From: Candidatus Avelusimicrobium faecicola
Lineage (GTDB): Bacteria; Elusimicrobiota; Elusimicrobia; Elusimicrobiales; Elusimicrobiaceae
NCBI GenBank assembly: GCA_900540405.1
Contig: UQFW01000004.1
Span: 1-45,981, forward strand
Direction of reading: 5' to 3'
Length of the DNA stretch: 45,981 nt
Under the pieces are notes generated by a model. The model searched no databases, had not been told where the DNA came from, and worked only from the letters and a program-made list of their open reading frames with translations. The translations under genes were made by a program, and so were the position numbers. The stretch's first letter is position 1. Every line of letters begins with the position of its first letter. Below, one piece after another: positions 23,305 through 31,832 of the stretch.

Positions 23305-24846
23305 ATGACTACCCATAGAATGCTGTGTTTGCTGACGGCTGTACTGTTTACTGCGCCTGCCGTTTTTGCGCAAAATACCAATAAGTTTATTACCCCGGCC
23401 GACGTGGCCCACCTGAAAGCCCAACAGGAAAACCTCAAGCAACACCGCGCGGCTGAAAAATACGCCACCGTACAGGATTCTTACCGTGCCGCGTTATTGG
23501 ACCGTTTTTTAGGCTATACCCGCATTAACAGCCAAAGCCAGGATGACCCCACCCAGGCATTCCCCATGAATGATGATTTGCGCCGTATGGCGGCGTTGCT
23601 GTACCAGGAAATTAATTTATTTGCCAAGCCGGCCGGTTGGCAAACCTACTTGAGCGAAAACCAATATATTTATATCCATATTCCTTCTACCGTAGATAAA
23701 ACAGTGCCCGTGCTGGGGCTCAGCGCGCATTATGATTCCACGCCCGATATTCCCGGCTCTAACATTAAAGCCCGCGTGATTAAAAATTACGACGGCGGCG
23801 AAGTGATTATCAATAAAGCCAAAAATTTAGTCATTAACCCGCAGACGGACCCGTATTTAGCCAAATTAAAAGGCGAAACGATTGTAGTTTCCGACGGAAC
23901 CACCATGCTGTCTGCCGACGATAAAGCCGGCGTGGCCGCGGTGGTGACGGCCTTGCAAACACTGGCGGATAATCCGTCTATCAAGCACGGCCCTATCCAA
24001 GTAGTCCTTACCCCTAACGAAGATATCGGTATGGCGGGCGAAGGGTTGGATATGGATTTGTATTACCCGGAAATCCCCTTTGATTTTGATGCCGGCGTGA
24101 ACGGGGAAATTATTGTAGCTAACTTTTCCGCCTATGGCGCGTTGGTGACGGTTCACGGCGTGAACGGCCACCAATCTTATGCCGCCACCAACGGCTACCG
24201 CAACGCCAGCGCCGCCGCCGCGTACATTGTGCAAAAAGCGGCTCCAAAACGCACGTTGCCCAATTACAGTACCGGTATGGACGGCTATGTGGAACCCCAC
24301 CACATCAGCTATGATGCCAAAAATAACACCGTGACGGTGGACTTCCGCTACCGCTTTTTCAACCCCAAACAGGGCAAAAAATGGTTCGCCCGGTTGGATA
24401 AAGCCGTGGCCGATGCCGCCCAAAAATTTGATGTAAAAATTGATAAAAAAGTTTCCAAACAATATACCAACGTGGCAGACGGTATGCACCCCGCCGCCGC
24501 CAATTTGGCGGGCCAGGCGCTCAAAAAAGCGGGTATGGAACCGCGCTACTTAAAGGAACGCGCCGGAACCGGCCCGGCTATGTTTGCCAAACGGGATATT
24601 TGCCTGGGTGCGCCCTGCTTGCCCACGGGCCAAAACAATCCGCACAATTACAAAGAATGGTTGAGCGAAAAGGATTTGTTTATTGCCTATAAAGCCATTT
24701 TGAATTTAGTGCAAGATGTGCAGGCCGTGCCGTCTGTTCCGTCCCGCGCCCAACAAGTGCAGGAACGCGCCGCCAAAGCAAAAGCCAAACTGGTGCAGGC
24801 GTTGAAGCAAGACCCGCAAGTGCAAAAAAGTATGCAGGGCAAGTAA
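23305..24846 (+). CDS. Exported PepT-like M20 peptidase
   Basis: A 513-residue protein with a signal peptide ending VFA before QNTN. The M20B parts are mostly intact: LSAHYDSTPDIPG (His, Asp), LSADDKAG (bridging Asp), LTPNEDIG (catalytic Glu; the next ligand is Asp instead of Glu), FDAGVNGE (Asp ligand), VNGHQSYAA (lid His) and NNPHNYKE (last His). It should therefore be catalytically competent, in contrast to its upstream paralogue. PepT-type enzymes remove the N-terminal residue of tripeptides; an exported version would act on peptides outside the cytoplasm. A helical Ala/Lys/Gln tail closes the protein (about 470-513). ATAGGAGA precedes the ATG. Confidence 0.85.
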   Translation: MTTHRMLCLLTAVLFTAPAVFAQNTNKFITPADVAHLKAQQENLKQHRAAEKYATVQDSYRAALLDRFLGYTRINSQSQDDPTQAFPMNDDLRRMAALLYQEINLFAKPAGWQTYLSENQYIYIHIPSTVDKTVPVLGLSAHYDSTPDIPGSNIKARVIKNYDGGEVIINKAKNLVINPQTDPYLAKLKGETIVVSDGTTMLSADDKAGVAAVVTALQTLADNPSIKHGPIQVVLTPNEDIGMAGEGLDMDLYYPEIPFDFDAGVNGEIIVANFSAYGALVTVHGVNGHQSYAATNGYRNASAAAAYIVQKAAPKRTLPNYSTGMDGYVEPHHISYDAKNNTVTVDFRYRFFNPKQGKKWFARLDKAVADAAQKFDVKIDKKVSKQYTNVADGMHPAAANLAGQALKKAGMEPRYLKERAGTGPAMFAKRDICLGAPCLPTGQNNPHNYKEWLSEKDLFIAYKAILNLVQDVQAVPSVPSRAQQVQERAAKAKAKLVQALKQDPQVQKSMQGK

Positions 24847-24856
24847 TTAAAACAAT

Positions 24857-25462
24857 ATGAAAATTTTAATTGCTACCGGTAATCCGCATAAATTTAAGGA
24901 ACTTTCCGCCATTTTGCCTAAAAAACAAAACAGCGGGGAAAAGATAGAATACGTCAGTTTGGCTGATTTTAAGGGCTTGAACCTCCCGCCGGAAACAGGC
25001 TCCACCCTGGAAGAAAACGCCGCTATTAAAGCAGTGTACGCGGCCAAACAAACGGGTCTGCCCGCCGTGGCGGACGATACCGGGTTAGAAGTGGCCCCCT
25101 TGGACGGCCGCCCCGGTGTCCATACCGCACGCTATGCCGGGGAACATGCCGATACCGACGAAAACAACCGCAAGTTATTGGCCGAGCTGGACGGGCTGTT
25201 GTTGCACCAGCGCAAGGCCACGTTCCATACGGTAGCTTGCCTGGCCCTGCCTTCCGGCCAGCACCTTACTTTTGACGGCCGGCTGGACGGCTATATCGGC
25301 TTTGGCTACCGGGGCGAAAACGGCTTTGGGTATGACCCGCTGTTTATCGTCAAGGATACCACCCAAACATTGGCAGAGCTTACCGATAAAGAAAAAAACG
25401 CAATCAGCCACCGCGCCAAAGCGTTCGGGCAACTGTCCGAAAAATTAAAAATCTTAAAGTAA
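24857..25462 (+). CDS. rdgB: Non-canonical purine NTP pyrophosphatase (RdgB/HAM1)
   Basis: A 201-residue protein of normal family length that hydrolyses dITP, ITP and XTP to monophosphates and so keeps deaminated purines out of nucleic acids. Motifs: ILIATGNPHKFKE at the N-terminus, TLEENAAIKA, VADDTGLEV (catalytic Asp), ARYAGEHADTDENNRKLL, and GENGFGYDPLF with the terminal SHRAKAF. The start is 10 bases after the peptidase stop with no strong ribosome site, which suggests translation coupled to the upstream gene. Confidence 0.95.
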   Translation: MKILIATGNPHKFKELSAILPKKQNSGEKIEYVSLADFKGLNLPPETGSTLEENAAIKAVYAAKQTGLPAVADDTGLEVAPLDGRPGVHTARYAGEHADTDENNRKLLAELDGLLLHQRKATFHTVACLALPSGQHLTFDGRLDGYIGFGYRGENGFGYDPLFIVKDTTQTLAELTDKEKNAISHRAKAFGQLSEKLKILK

Positions 25463-25479
25463 ACTGTAAAACAGCACAC

Positions 25480-25508
25480 ACCCCGGGCCAACCACCCGGG
25501 GTTTTTGG
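25480..25508 (+). terminator. Terminator after rdgB
   Basis: ACCCCGGG/CCCGGGGT-type stem followed by TTTTT. Confidence 0.8.
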
Positions 25509-25561
25509 TGCGCAAAACCGAAAATTTCCAGGCGGTGAAATGTTTTTTTCTTTTGAGCCCC

Positions 25562-25592
25562 TTGACTTAAAGTCAACTCCAAGTAATATAAT
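25562..25592 (+). promoter_or_regulatory. MerR-type promoter with 19-bp spacer and AdhR/NmlR-like operator
   Basis: The -35 is TTGACT (25562-25567) and the -10 is a perfect TATAAT (25587-25592), with 19 bases between, the over-long spacing typical of MerR-activated promoters. The spacer holds CTTAAAGTCAACTCCAAG (25566-25583), close to the AdhR-type operator CTTAAAGTTAACTTTAAG known from Firmicutes. TTGACTTAAAGTCAA is also a perfect palindrome. Confidence 0.8.
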
Positions 25593-25614
25593 ATTTTATG
25601 TAAGGAGGTGCTGA

Positions 25615-25992
25615 ATGACCATTTCCGAAGTGAGCCAAAAGTACGGCCTGCCGGCCGATACGTTGCGCTATTATGAAAAAGTGGGCCTTATCCCGCCGGT
25701 AAACCGCAAGGAAAGCGGCGTGCGGGATTACACCGAAACCGATTGCGGGTGGGTGGAATTTATCAAATGTATGCGCGGGGCGGGGCTTTCTATTGAAACA
25801 TTAATAGAGTATGTGTCGCTTTTCCGCCGCGGCAACCGCACGTTGCAAAAGCGCAAACAACTGCTTATTAAAGAGCGCGATGCCTTGCAACAGCGCGTGG
25901 AGCAAATGCAACAAACGCTCAACCGCTTAAACCATAAAATAGAAGTGTACGAAGAAAAAATTGTAGCTTGTGAGAAAAAACTATTGAAATAG
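25615..25992 (+). CDS. MerR family regulator, AdhR/NmlR-like
   Basis: A 125-residue regulator. The N-terminal winged helix reads TISEVSQKYGLPADTLRYYEKVGLIPP, the standard MerR DNA-binding start, and residues about 80-122 form the coiled-coil dimer helix. Cys52 (FIKCMRGAGLSIETL) matches in place and context the conserved reactive Cys of AdhR/NmlR regulators, which sense aldehydes such as formaldehyde or methylglyoxal, or nitrosative stress. Cys44 and a late Cys are also present. It lies directly behind a 19-bp-spacer promoter with a fitting operator and is the first gene of the operon. GGAGGTG precedes the ATG. Confidence 0.9.
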   Translation: MTISEVSQKYGLPADTLRYYEKVGLIPPVNRKESGVRDYTETDCGWVEFIKCMRGAGLSIETLIEYVSLFRRGNRTLQKRKQLLIKERDALQQRVEQMQQTLNRLNHKIEVYEEKIVACEKKLLK

Positions 25993-26005
25993 AGGTTTTT
26001 ATAAT

Positions 26006-26545
26006 ATGGCAAAAAATGTTTTAATTATTTCCGCCAGCCCCCGCCGGGGCGGCAATTCGGATTTATTGTGTGAGCAATTTTCCGCCGGGGCGCAAGCCGC
26101 CGGAAACAACGTAGAAAAAGTATTTTTGAAAGATTATCATATTGCGTATTGTTTGGGGTGCGGTGCGTGTAATACGTCCCACCTGTGCGTACAAAAAGAC
26201 GATATGAAACCGCTGTTAGATAAACTGGTGGCGGCAGACGTGATTGTGCTGGCAACCCCGGTTTATTTTTACTGTATGGACGGACAGCTGAAAACTTTTA
26301 TAGACCGCACTGTTCCGCGCTATACGGAAATTTCCAATAAAGATTTTTATTTTATTCTTTCCGCCGCGGATACCAACCGCCAAAATATGCAACGCACCGT
26401 GGAAGCGTTGCGCGGGTTTACGCAAGATTGTTTGGAAGGCACCCGCGAAAAAGGCATTTTGTACGGTACCGGGGCATGGCAGAAAGGGGAAGTAAAAAAT
26501 CTGCCTGTTTTTAAGCAAGCGTACGAAATGGGCCAAAATTGTTAA
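26006..26545 (+). CDS. NAD(P)H-dependent FMN reductase / flavodoxin-fold protein
   Basis: A 179-residue flavoprotein of the NADPH-dependent FMN reductase family. ISASPRRGGNSDLL is the phosphate loop for FMN, CLGCGACNTSHLCVQKDDM is the Cys-rich motif of the iron-sulfur-flavoprotein-like subgroup, and TPVYFYCMDGQLKTFIDR is the conserved loop near the flavin. These proteins reduce quinones, disulfides or similar electrophiles. The Cys pattern may be only partly metal-binding here. It starts 13 bases after the MerR gene, so it is most likely controlled by that aldehyde-type regulator. Confidence 0.88.
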   Translation: MAKNVLIISASPRRGGNSDLLCEQFSAGAQAAGNNVEKVFLKDYHIAYCLGCGACNTSHLCVQKDDMKPLLDKLVAADVIVLATPVYFYCMDGQLKTFIDRTVPRYTEISNKDFYFILSAADTNRQNMQRTVEALRGFTQDCLEGTREKGILYGTGAWQKGEVKNLPVFKQAYEMGQNC

Positions 26546-26579
26546 ACGCAGTAAATATATATAGGAGAAGTAATAAAGT

Positions 26580-28337
26580 ATGACGCAAATTTTAGACAAA
26601 GTAAACGAGCCGCAAGATTTGAAAGGTTTATCTATGGAGGAGTTGGATGCGCTATCGGCGGAAATCCGCGCCTTGCTGATTCAAAAAATAAACGCCACGG
26701 GGGGGCATTTCGGCCCGAATTTGGGTTTTATTGAGCCGACGGTGGCCCTGCACTATGTGTTTAATACGCCGCAGGATAAGTTTGTGTTTGATGTTTCCCA
26801 CCAATGTTATACGCATAAAATTTTAACGGGCCGCAAACAGTATTTTACAAATCCTGCCAAATACCACGAAATTTCCGGCTATACCAACCCGCAGGAAAGC
26901 GCGCATGATACGTTTGTTATCGGCCACACGTCCACCGCGCCCAGTTTGGCGGTGGGGTTGGCCAAAGCGCGTGATTTGCAGGGCAAAACCGGCAACGTAA
27001 TTGCCATTATCGGGGACGGCTCTTTAAGCGGCGGGGAAGCGTTAGAAGGGTTAGACGCGGCGGCTGAACTCAACAGTAATTTAATTATTTTAGTGAACGA
27101 TAACGAAATGTGTATCGCGCCGGACCACGGCGGTTTATACAAAAACCTGGCGTTGCTCCGCCAAACCCGCGGGCAAGCGGAATGTAATTTTTTTAAGGCC
27201 CTGGGGTTAGATTATAAATATGTGGAAAACGGCAACGACGTGCGCAGTTTAATTGCCGCGTTCCAACAAGTAAAAGATGTCTCGCGCCCGACGGTGGTGC
27301 ATATCCACACCTTAAAAGGCAAAGGGTGCCCGCAGGCCGAGGCCAATAAAGAGGCGTTCCATTGGGTTATGCCCGGCGTATTGGACGAAAAGAAAAACCC
27401 CGCTCCGGCGGCGGAAACGTATGCTTCGCTGACCCAGCGGCATTTGATTGAAAAACGCAAACAGGACCCGTCGGTCATAGTGATTAGCCCCGCCACCCCG
27501 GGGGCGTACGGCCTCACGCCGGACGTGCGCGCCCAGTTGGGGGCCGGCTATACGGATGTGGGCATTGCCGAGGAACACGCCGTGGCGTATGCTTCCGGCT
27601 TGGCGGCCGGCGGGGCCAAACCGGTGCTGCAAGTTTTAAGCTCTTTTGTCCAACGCACTTACGACCAACTGTCGCAAGATTTGGCGCTCAACAAAAACCC
27701 GGCCACCCTGCTTATTCATTGGGGGGGAATTAGCGCCGGGGATGCCACCCACTTGGGCATTTTTGATATTCCCTTGATAAGCAACATCCCCAATATGGTT
27801 TATTTGGCCCCCACGGGCCGCGCGGAGTATTTGGCTATGCTGGATTGGGCCATGGCACAAAAACAGTACCCGGTGGCTATCCGCGTGCCGTTTACGGACG
27901 TGGCCGAAACGGGCCTGCTGGTGGATAAAGACTACGCTGTATTGAACAAATACCAGGTGGCCGAACAAGGGCGCGAAATTGCCGTGTTGGGGTTGGGTAA
28001 TTTCTTTAGTTTGGGTAAGTCCGTATGCGGGGAAATCCGCCGCACGCTGGGCATTACGCCTACGCTGATTAACCCGCGCTATATGACGGGCTTGGATAAG
28101 CCGCTACTGGAAGAATTAAAGAAAACGCACCGCTTGGTCATTACGTTGGAAGACGGCGTATTAGACGGCGGTTTTGGGGAAAAGGTGGCCGCTTTCTACG
28201 GCAACAGCACGATGAAAGTGCTGACTTACGGCGCGCACAAGGAATTTACGGACCGCGTGCCCTTGGAAGAATTGTACCGCCGTTTCCGCCTGACCAAAGA
28301 GCAAATTGCGCAAGATGTACATGACTGCTTAAAATAA
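26580..28337 (+). CDS. DXS-like thiamine diphosphate enzyme (divergent)
   Basis: A 585-residue ThDP enzyme aligning over its whole length with 1-deoxy-D-xylulose-5-phosphate synthase (usually about 620). Kept features: GGHFGPNLGFIEPTVALHYV with the active-site His, DVSHQCYTHKILTGR, the ThDP motif GDGS (145-148) to NDN (173-175), the catalytic Glu region VGIAEEHAVAYASGL, and NPRYMTGLD with one phosphate-binding Arg. Changed features: the strictly conserved DRAG is HWGG (380-383) and the Arg after FDLSYL is Ser (FDIPLIS). Both normally contact the glyceraldehyde-phosphate acceptor. So it may condense pyruvate with another aldehyde, a tempting idea under an AdhR-type aldehyde regulator, or be a weak DXS. 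AGGAGA precedes the ATG. Confidence 0.85.
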   Translation: MTQILDKVNEPQDLKGLSMEELDALSAEIRALLIQKINATGGHFGPNLGFIEPTVALHYVFNTPQDKFVFDVSHQCYTHKILTGRKQYFTNPAKYHEISGYTNPQESAHDTFVIGHTSTAPSLAVGLAKARDLQGKTGNVIAIIGDGSLSGGEALEGLDAAAELNSNLIILVNDNEMCIAPDHGGLYKNLALLRQTRGQAECNFFKALGLDYKYVENGNDVRSLIAAFQQVKDVSRPTVVHIHTLKGKGCPQAEANKEAFHWVMPGVLDEKKNPAPAAETYASLTQRHLIEKRKQDPSVIVISPATPGAYGLTPDVRAQLGAGYTDVGIAEEHAVAYASGLAAGGAKPVLQVLSSFVQRTYDQLSQDLALNKNPATLLIHWGGISAGDATHLGIFDIPLISNIPNMVYLAPTGRAEYLAMLDWAMAQKQYPVAIRVPFTDVAETGLLVDKDYAVLNKYQVAEQGREIAVLGLGNFFSLGKSVCGEIRRTLGITPTLINPRYMTGLDKPLLEELKKTHRLVITLEDGVLDGGFGEKVAAFYGNSTMKVLTYGAHKEFTDRVPLEELYRRFRLTKEQIAQDVHDCLK

Positions 28338-28356
28338 CGGGTTCGGGTTTGTATCG

Positions 28357-28386
28357 TCGGCCGCCCCCAGGTAGCGGGGCGGCCGG
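28357..28386 (+). terminator. GC hairpin after the DXS-like gene
   Basis: GGCCGCCCC/GGGGCGGCC perfect stem followed by only GGTTTGG, so it is a weak terminator. Confidence 0.55.
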
Positions 28387-28410
28387 TTTGGTGTGAGCAA
28401 ACAGAAAAGC

Positions 28411-28416
28411 TATAAT
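28411..28416 (+). promoter_or_regulatory. Promoter with leaderless start for the helicase gene
   Basis: TTGGTG (28388-28393), 17 bases, then a perfect TATAAT, then AAAACT and ATG: the RNA would start at the initiation codon. Confidence 0.55.
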
Positions 28417-28422
28417 AAAACT

Positions 28423-29730
28423 ATGGCCGAAACTCCCATTATTTTAACGGATGAATTTAAGGATGCCCTGCGCTTGTTGGAATCCACCCCCGCTATAAAA
28501 CCGCTTATTTTTATAACCGGGCGTGCCGGCACGGGTAAAACCACCCTGCTTAAATACTTTATCCAACATTCCACGCGTAATGCCGTGGTGCTGGCCACCA
28601 CAGGCTTAGCGGCCATTAACGTACACGGGCAGACGGTTCATTCTTTTTTCCACTTAAAACCGGGCAATTTGTTGGATACGGAAAACTTAAAACGCCTGCC
28701 GCGCAAAACGGTGGATGCGCTGGACGTGCTGATTATTGACGAGGCCTCTATGCTCCGGGCGGATTTGTTGGACGCCATGGACCATATTTTGCGCCTTTCC
28801 ACGCACACAGACTTACCGTTTGGCGGCAAGCAGGTGGTGCTGTTTGGGGATTTATACCAACTGCCCCCGGTGGAGGAAAAGCCCTCCGGCGGGTTGTTTG
28901 ATTATTTCCATTCCCTGTATAAAAGCCCGTACTTTTTTGAAGCCCGCGTGTGCCGCCGCCTGCCGCTAGAAGTGTTTGAGTTAAAGCGCGTTTTCCGCCA
29001 GCAAACGGACCCGGCATTTATGCAATTATTAAACCAAATCCGCGAGGAAACCATTACCCAGCCGGAATTGGACGCCCAATTAAATGTGCGCAAAACCTTT
29101 GAACTGCCGGAGGATTTTGCGGACAGCATTATTTTGTCGCCCACCAACCGGGAGGCGGCCTACCGCAATAATATGTATTTGGCAGAGCTAGCCGGACAAG
29201 AATTTGTGTATGAGGCGCAAATTGTGGATGCGTTCAAAAGTAAAACCACGCCGGCCGAGCAAACCCTGCGGCTCAAAAAAGGCGCCAAAATAATGATGTT
29301 GGTTAATGATGACAACTGGGTAAATGGGGATATTGGCACCGTGTACGATTTAGGGCCGGACTTTATTAAAGTGGCCCTGAAAGGGGAAGTGTACACTGTG
29401 GAGCCGCACATTTGGGAAGATGTAAAGTACGAATTTAACCCCTTAACCCAAAAATTAGCGCCCAAAGTGCAGGGGTTTTTCAAGCAATATCCGCTAAAAC
29501 TGGCGTGGGCCATTACCATTCATAAATCCCAAGGGCTTACCTTTGACAGTATTTATTTGGATATCGGCCGCGGGGCCTTTGCGCCGGGGCAAACGTATGT
29601 GGCACTGAGCCGTTGCCGCACCTTAAACGGGGTACACTTAAAAAAGGATATTACCGTGCGGGATGTGTATTGTGACCCGCGTGTGAAAGCCTTTTTTGAG
29701 TATGTGCGCGGCAATAAAGTGCTGGCTTAA
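28423..29730 (+). CDS. PIF1/RecD-like superfamily 1B DNA helicase
   Basis: A 435-residue helicase. Walker A is GRAGTGKTTLLK (near residue 33), TTGLAAINVHGQTVHSFF is motif Ia, LIIDEASMLRADLLD is motif II, VVLFGDLYQLPPV is motif III, and AWAITIHKSQGLTFDSIYLDIG with YVALSRCR are motifs V and VI at the C-terminus. These helicases move 5' to 3' on single strands and resolve structured DNA. No nuclease or other domain is fused. An in-frame upstream start at 28393 is unlikely because the TATAAT promoter at 28411 lies inside it. Confidence 0.9.
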   Translation: MAETPIILTDEFKDALRLLESTPAIKPLIFITGRAGTGKTTLLKYFIQHSTRNAVVLATTGLAAINVHGQTVHSFFHLKPGNLLDTENLKRLPRKTVDALDVLIIDEASMLRADLLDAMDHILRLSTHTDLPFGGKQVVLFGDLYQLPPVEEKPSGGLFDYFHSLYKSPYFFEARVCRRLPLEVFELKRVFRQQTDPAFMQLLNQIREETITQPELDAQLNVRKTFELPEDFADSIILSPTNREAAYRNNMYLAELAGQEFVYEAQIVDAFKSKTTPAEQTLRLKKGAKIMMLVNDDNWVNGDIGTVYDLGPDFIKVALKGEVYTVEPHIWEDVKYEFNPLTQKLAPKVQGFFKQYPLKLAWAITIHKSQGLTFDSIYLDIGRGAFAPGQTYVALSRCRTLNGVHLKKDITVRDVYCDPRVKAFFEYVRGNKVLA

Positions 29731-30101
29731 AATAACCGGTAAATTCCGGCGGCGGTTAGCCCTGCGCCTATTATTATTGCCACATATTCCATAAAACAAC
29801 TGTCCTCACACATGGCTTCTTTAGGATTGGCGGGGTTAAAAGCAATTTTCTTGATGTCGCCTAATTTCGGCCGGCCGGTTGTCCACACGTTGCTTTGCAC
29901 TTGGTGTGGTATTCCGTCAACTTCATACGATACTACGGCCGAATACATCCTAGCGCCTTTATCCTGTCGGGAACGGTACGTCGTAATAATACCTTGGGTG
30001 ACAATGTTTTTCTTAAAAAATCTTTTTTGCCGGATAACAGACCATAAACCAGGAATCCAAAAGGCCATTCCTGTAATTATAAAAATGAGGCTGTCTTTCA
30101 T
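29727..30101 (-). CDS. DUF3592-like membrane protein
   Basis: A 124-residue protein with a membrane segment at each end (about 5-22 and 105-122) and an exposed beta-rich middle (VTQGIITTYRSRQDKGARMYSAVVSYEVDGIPHQVQS). This layout, with the Y-x-V-x-Y-x-V-x-G strand and NPANPKEA before the second segment, fits DUF3592. Function unknown. Its stop codon overlaps that of the convergent helicase gene by four bases, so no terminator fits between them. Confidence 0.75.
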   Translation of the reverse strand: MKDSLIFIITGMAFWIPGLWSVIRQKRFFKKNIVTQGIITTYRSRQDKGARMYSAVVSYEVDGIPHQVQSNVWTTGRPKLGDIKKIAFNPANPKEAMCEDSCFMEYVAIIIGAGLTAAGIYRLF

Positions 30102-30128
30102 AATGCTCCTTTTTTTATTTAGTATAGC

Positions 30129-30160
30129 AAAAAAAGCCCCCGCCTAAGCAGGGGCTTTTT
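30129..30160 (-). terminator. Terminator of the alcohol dehydrogenase gene
   Basis: AAAAAGCCCC/GGGGCTTTTT stem around CGCCTAAGCA, with T runs on both strands. Confidence 0.8.
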
Positions 30161-30176
30161 ACTAAGCAAGATAAGG

Positions 30177-31391
30177 CTATTTGTTGTACGGCGTTAAAGA
30201 TTCCGCATAAATAGCGCGTACGGCTTCTTTGGTGGCTTTGGTGGGGGCAATCGCCAGGAGTCCGTCCAAAGACGGCGTATTGAATGTCAGTTCCACCAGT
30301 TTATCCACGTCTTCGGCCTTAAATCCTTCGTCCGCCAATTTGTGCGTGGAGCCCACGGAGAACAGCCATTTTTCCACCCCTTTGGCAACGGTTTCTGCCT
30401 CGCACCCGCACCCTTTCAAGCCGGGCACAATGGGGGCCAACACGTCTGCCAACGTGGCCGGGCGGGCCGGGTAAATGTTTTTGAGTACCGCCGGCAATAA
30501 CATCGCCAGCCCCAGGCCGTGGGTCAAGTTGGGGTTCACGCCGGAAAGCGGATGTTCCAGCGCGTGCGTGTAGTGCAACATCCCGTTATCAAACGCAATA
30601 CCCGCAATTAACGCCGCATAGGCCAAAAAGTAGCGGGCGGTTAAATCTTTCGGGTCTTTGAGGGCCACCGGCAGGTATTCTTTAACCAGTTGCACGACGG
30701 AAATGGCCAAGTCAATCGCGTAGGGGGAAGTGAGCGTAGTGGTGGCCGCTTCTACCACATGGTTGACGGCATCAATAGACACATAGCGCGTCTGGTTTTC
30801 GGAAAGCCCCGCCATAAGGGCCGGGTCGTCAATGGAATAGAGCGGATAGAGGCAATCGTACGCGATGGCCGGTTTGAAGTTCTTTTCTTCAATGCTTACC
30901 ACCGCAAAGCGGTTCGCTTCCGAGCCCGTCCCGTGCGTTAAGTTGATGGCAATAATCGGGGCGGCTTCGGCCGGAGTAAATTGGAACGTATACAAATCTT
31001 CGGCGGTTTTGCCCGGATGTTTCATCAAAATAGCCACGCTTTTGCCGGCATCAATGGCGGAACCGCCGCCGATAGCCAACATGGCTTTGGCCCCAAAATC
31101 CTGCGCCATTTTGGCGGCTTCGTTTACATGGTGCGTGTTGGGGTTCGGGGTCACTTTGTCATAATGCACATAAGTAATGCCGTGTGCGGCAAATGCTTTG
31201 GTGACGTAATCCCACGCGCCGGTTTTTTTATAGGCCCCATGCCCGGTGACGACAATAAGCTTATCTAGGCCGCGGGCTTTCAAGTCTTTGCAAATATCAT
31301 CAATTTTGGCAATAGCGCCCACCCCAAAAAATACCGTGGTGCGGCTGCGTATTTCCCGTACTTCGTGAATGTTAATATCTTTTTCCCACAT
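30177..31391 (-). CDS. Iron-containing alcohol dehydrogenase (butanol dehydrogenase-like)
   Basis: A 404-residue group III dehydrogenase that interconverts alcohols and aldehydes with NAD(P)H, as in mixed-acid or ethanol fermentation. The cofactor loop is IGGGSAIDAGKSVAI, followed by THGTGSEANRFAVV. Metal ligands are visible: Asp and His in SIDAVNHVVEAA, His in GMLHYTHALEHPL and His in LTHGLGLAM. The ATG at 31391 is chosen over the one at 31427 because AGGAGGG lies at the ideal distance before it. Single gene with its own terminator. Confidence 0.92.
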   Translation of the reverse strand: MWEKDINIHEVREIRSRTTVFFGVGAIAKIDDICKDLKARGLDKLIVVTGHGAYKKTGAWDYVTKAFAAHGITYVHYDKVTPNPNTHHVNEAAKMAQDFGAKAMLAIGGGSAIDAGKSVAILMKHPGKTAEDLYTFQFTPAEAAPIIAINLTHGTGSEANRFAVVSIEEKNFKPAIAYDCLYPLYSIDDPALMAGLSENQTRYVSIDAVNHVVEAATTTLTSPYAIDLAISVVQLVKEYLPVALKDPKDLTARYFLAYAALIAGIAFDNGMLHYTHALEHPLSGVNPNLTHGLGLAMLLPAVLKNIYPARPATLADVLAPIVPGLKGCGCEAETVAKGVEKWLFSVGSTHKLADEGFKAEDVDKLVELTFNTPSLDGLLAIAPTKATKEAVRAIYAESLTPYNK

Positions 31392-31520
31392 AATAACCCT
31401 CCTAAAATATGCAACTGCCTTCCCCATTACTATAACATTTTCCGCCGACAGAAAAAAGCCCCCTTTTTAACTATATTTTACCCCTTTGCAAATGCCTCTA
31501 ATTATGCCAAAATATATAAG

Positions 31521-31787
31521 ATGACAAACCAAAAAGAAACCGGCGTAATAGAACCGGAAGTATTGGACGAAAACGGACGCGTAATCAGCCGCCCGCAAGG
31601 GGACTCCCGCGCCCAAGACCACGCCCGCCCCAAAGGGGACAGTGGCGGATTTTTCGGCGGGCTTTTGGTGTTGGCATTCGGTTTTTTTATGACGTTATTG
31701 GTAGCTGTTTTTACTGTTTGCGTGCTACTTCCGCTGATGTTAGTAGGGCGGTTGTTCGGGTTTCAGGTGCGTGCGTTTAAGCGTTAG
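31521..31787 (+). CDS. Small single-span membrane protein
   Basis: An 88-residue protein with a polar, charged N-terminal half (MTNQKETGVIEPEVLDENGR and a DSRAQDHARPKGDSGG stretch), then one long hydrophobic segment (about 45-78), then a basic end (FQVRAFKR). No family is recognised. The frame is open upstream to 31365, but that part is translated noise over the neighbouring promoter. The ATG at 31521 has a CAAAAT element 7 bases before it and no ribosome site, so it may be leaderless. Confidence 0.6.
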   Translation: MTNQKETGVIEPEVLDENGRVISRPQGDSRAQDHARPKGDSGGFFGGLLVLAFGFFMTLLVAVFTVCVLLPLMLVGRLFGFQVRAFKR

Positions 31788-31832
31788 CGCTTTGCTTACT
31801 TAAAAATTTCTGCACACCGCCGGATAATTTGC

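Noticed and set aside
30177..31391. Linking the Fe-alcohol dehydrogenase to the AdhR-type regulon
   Set aside because: AdhR often controls alcohol dehydrogenases elsewhere, but this gene is on the other strand several kilobases away, and I found no matching operator in front of it.
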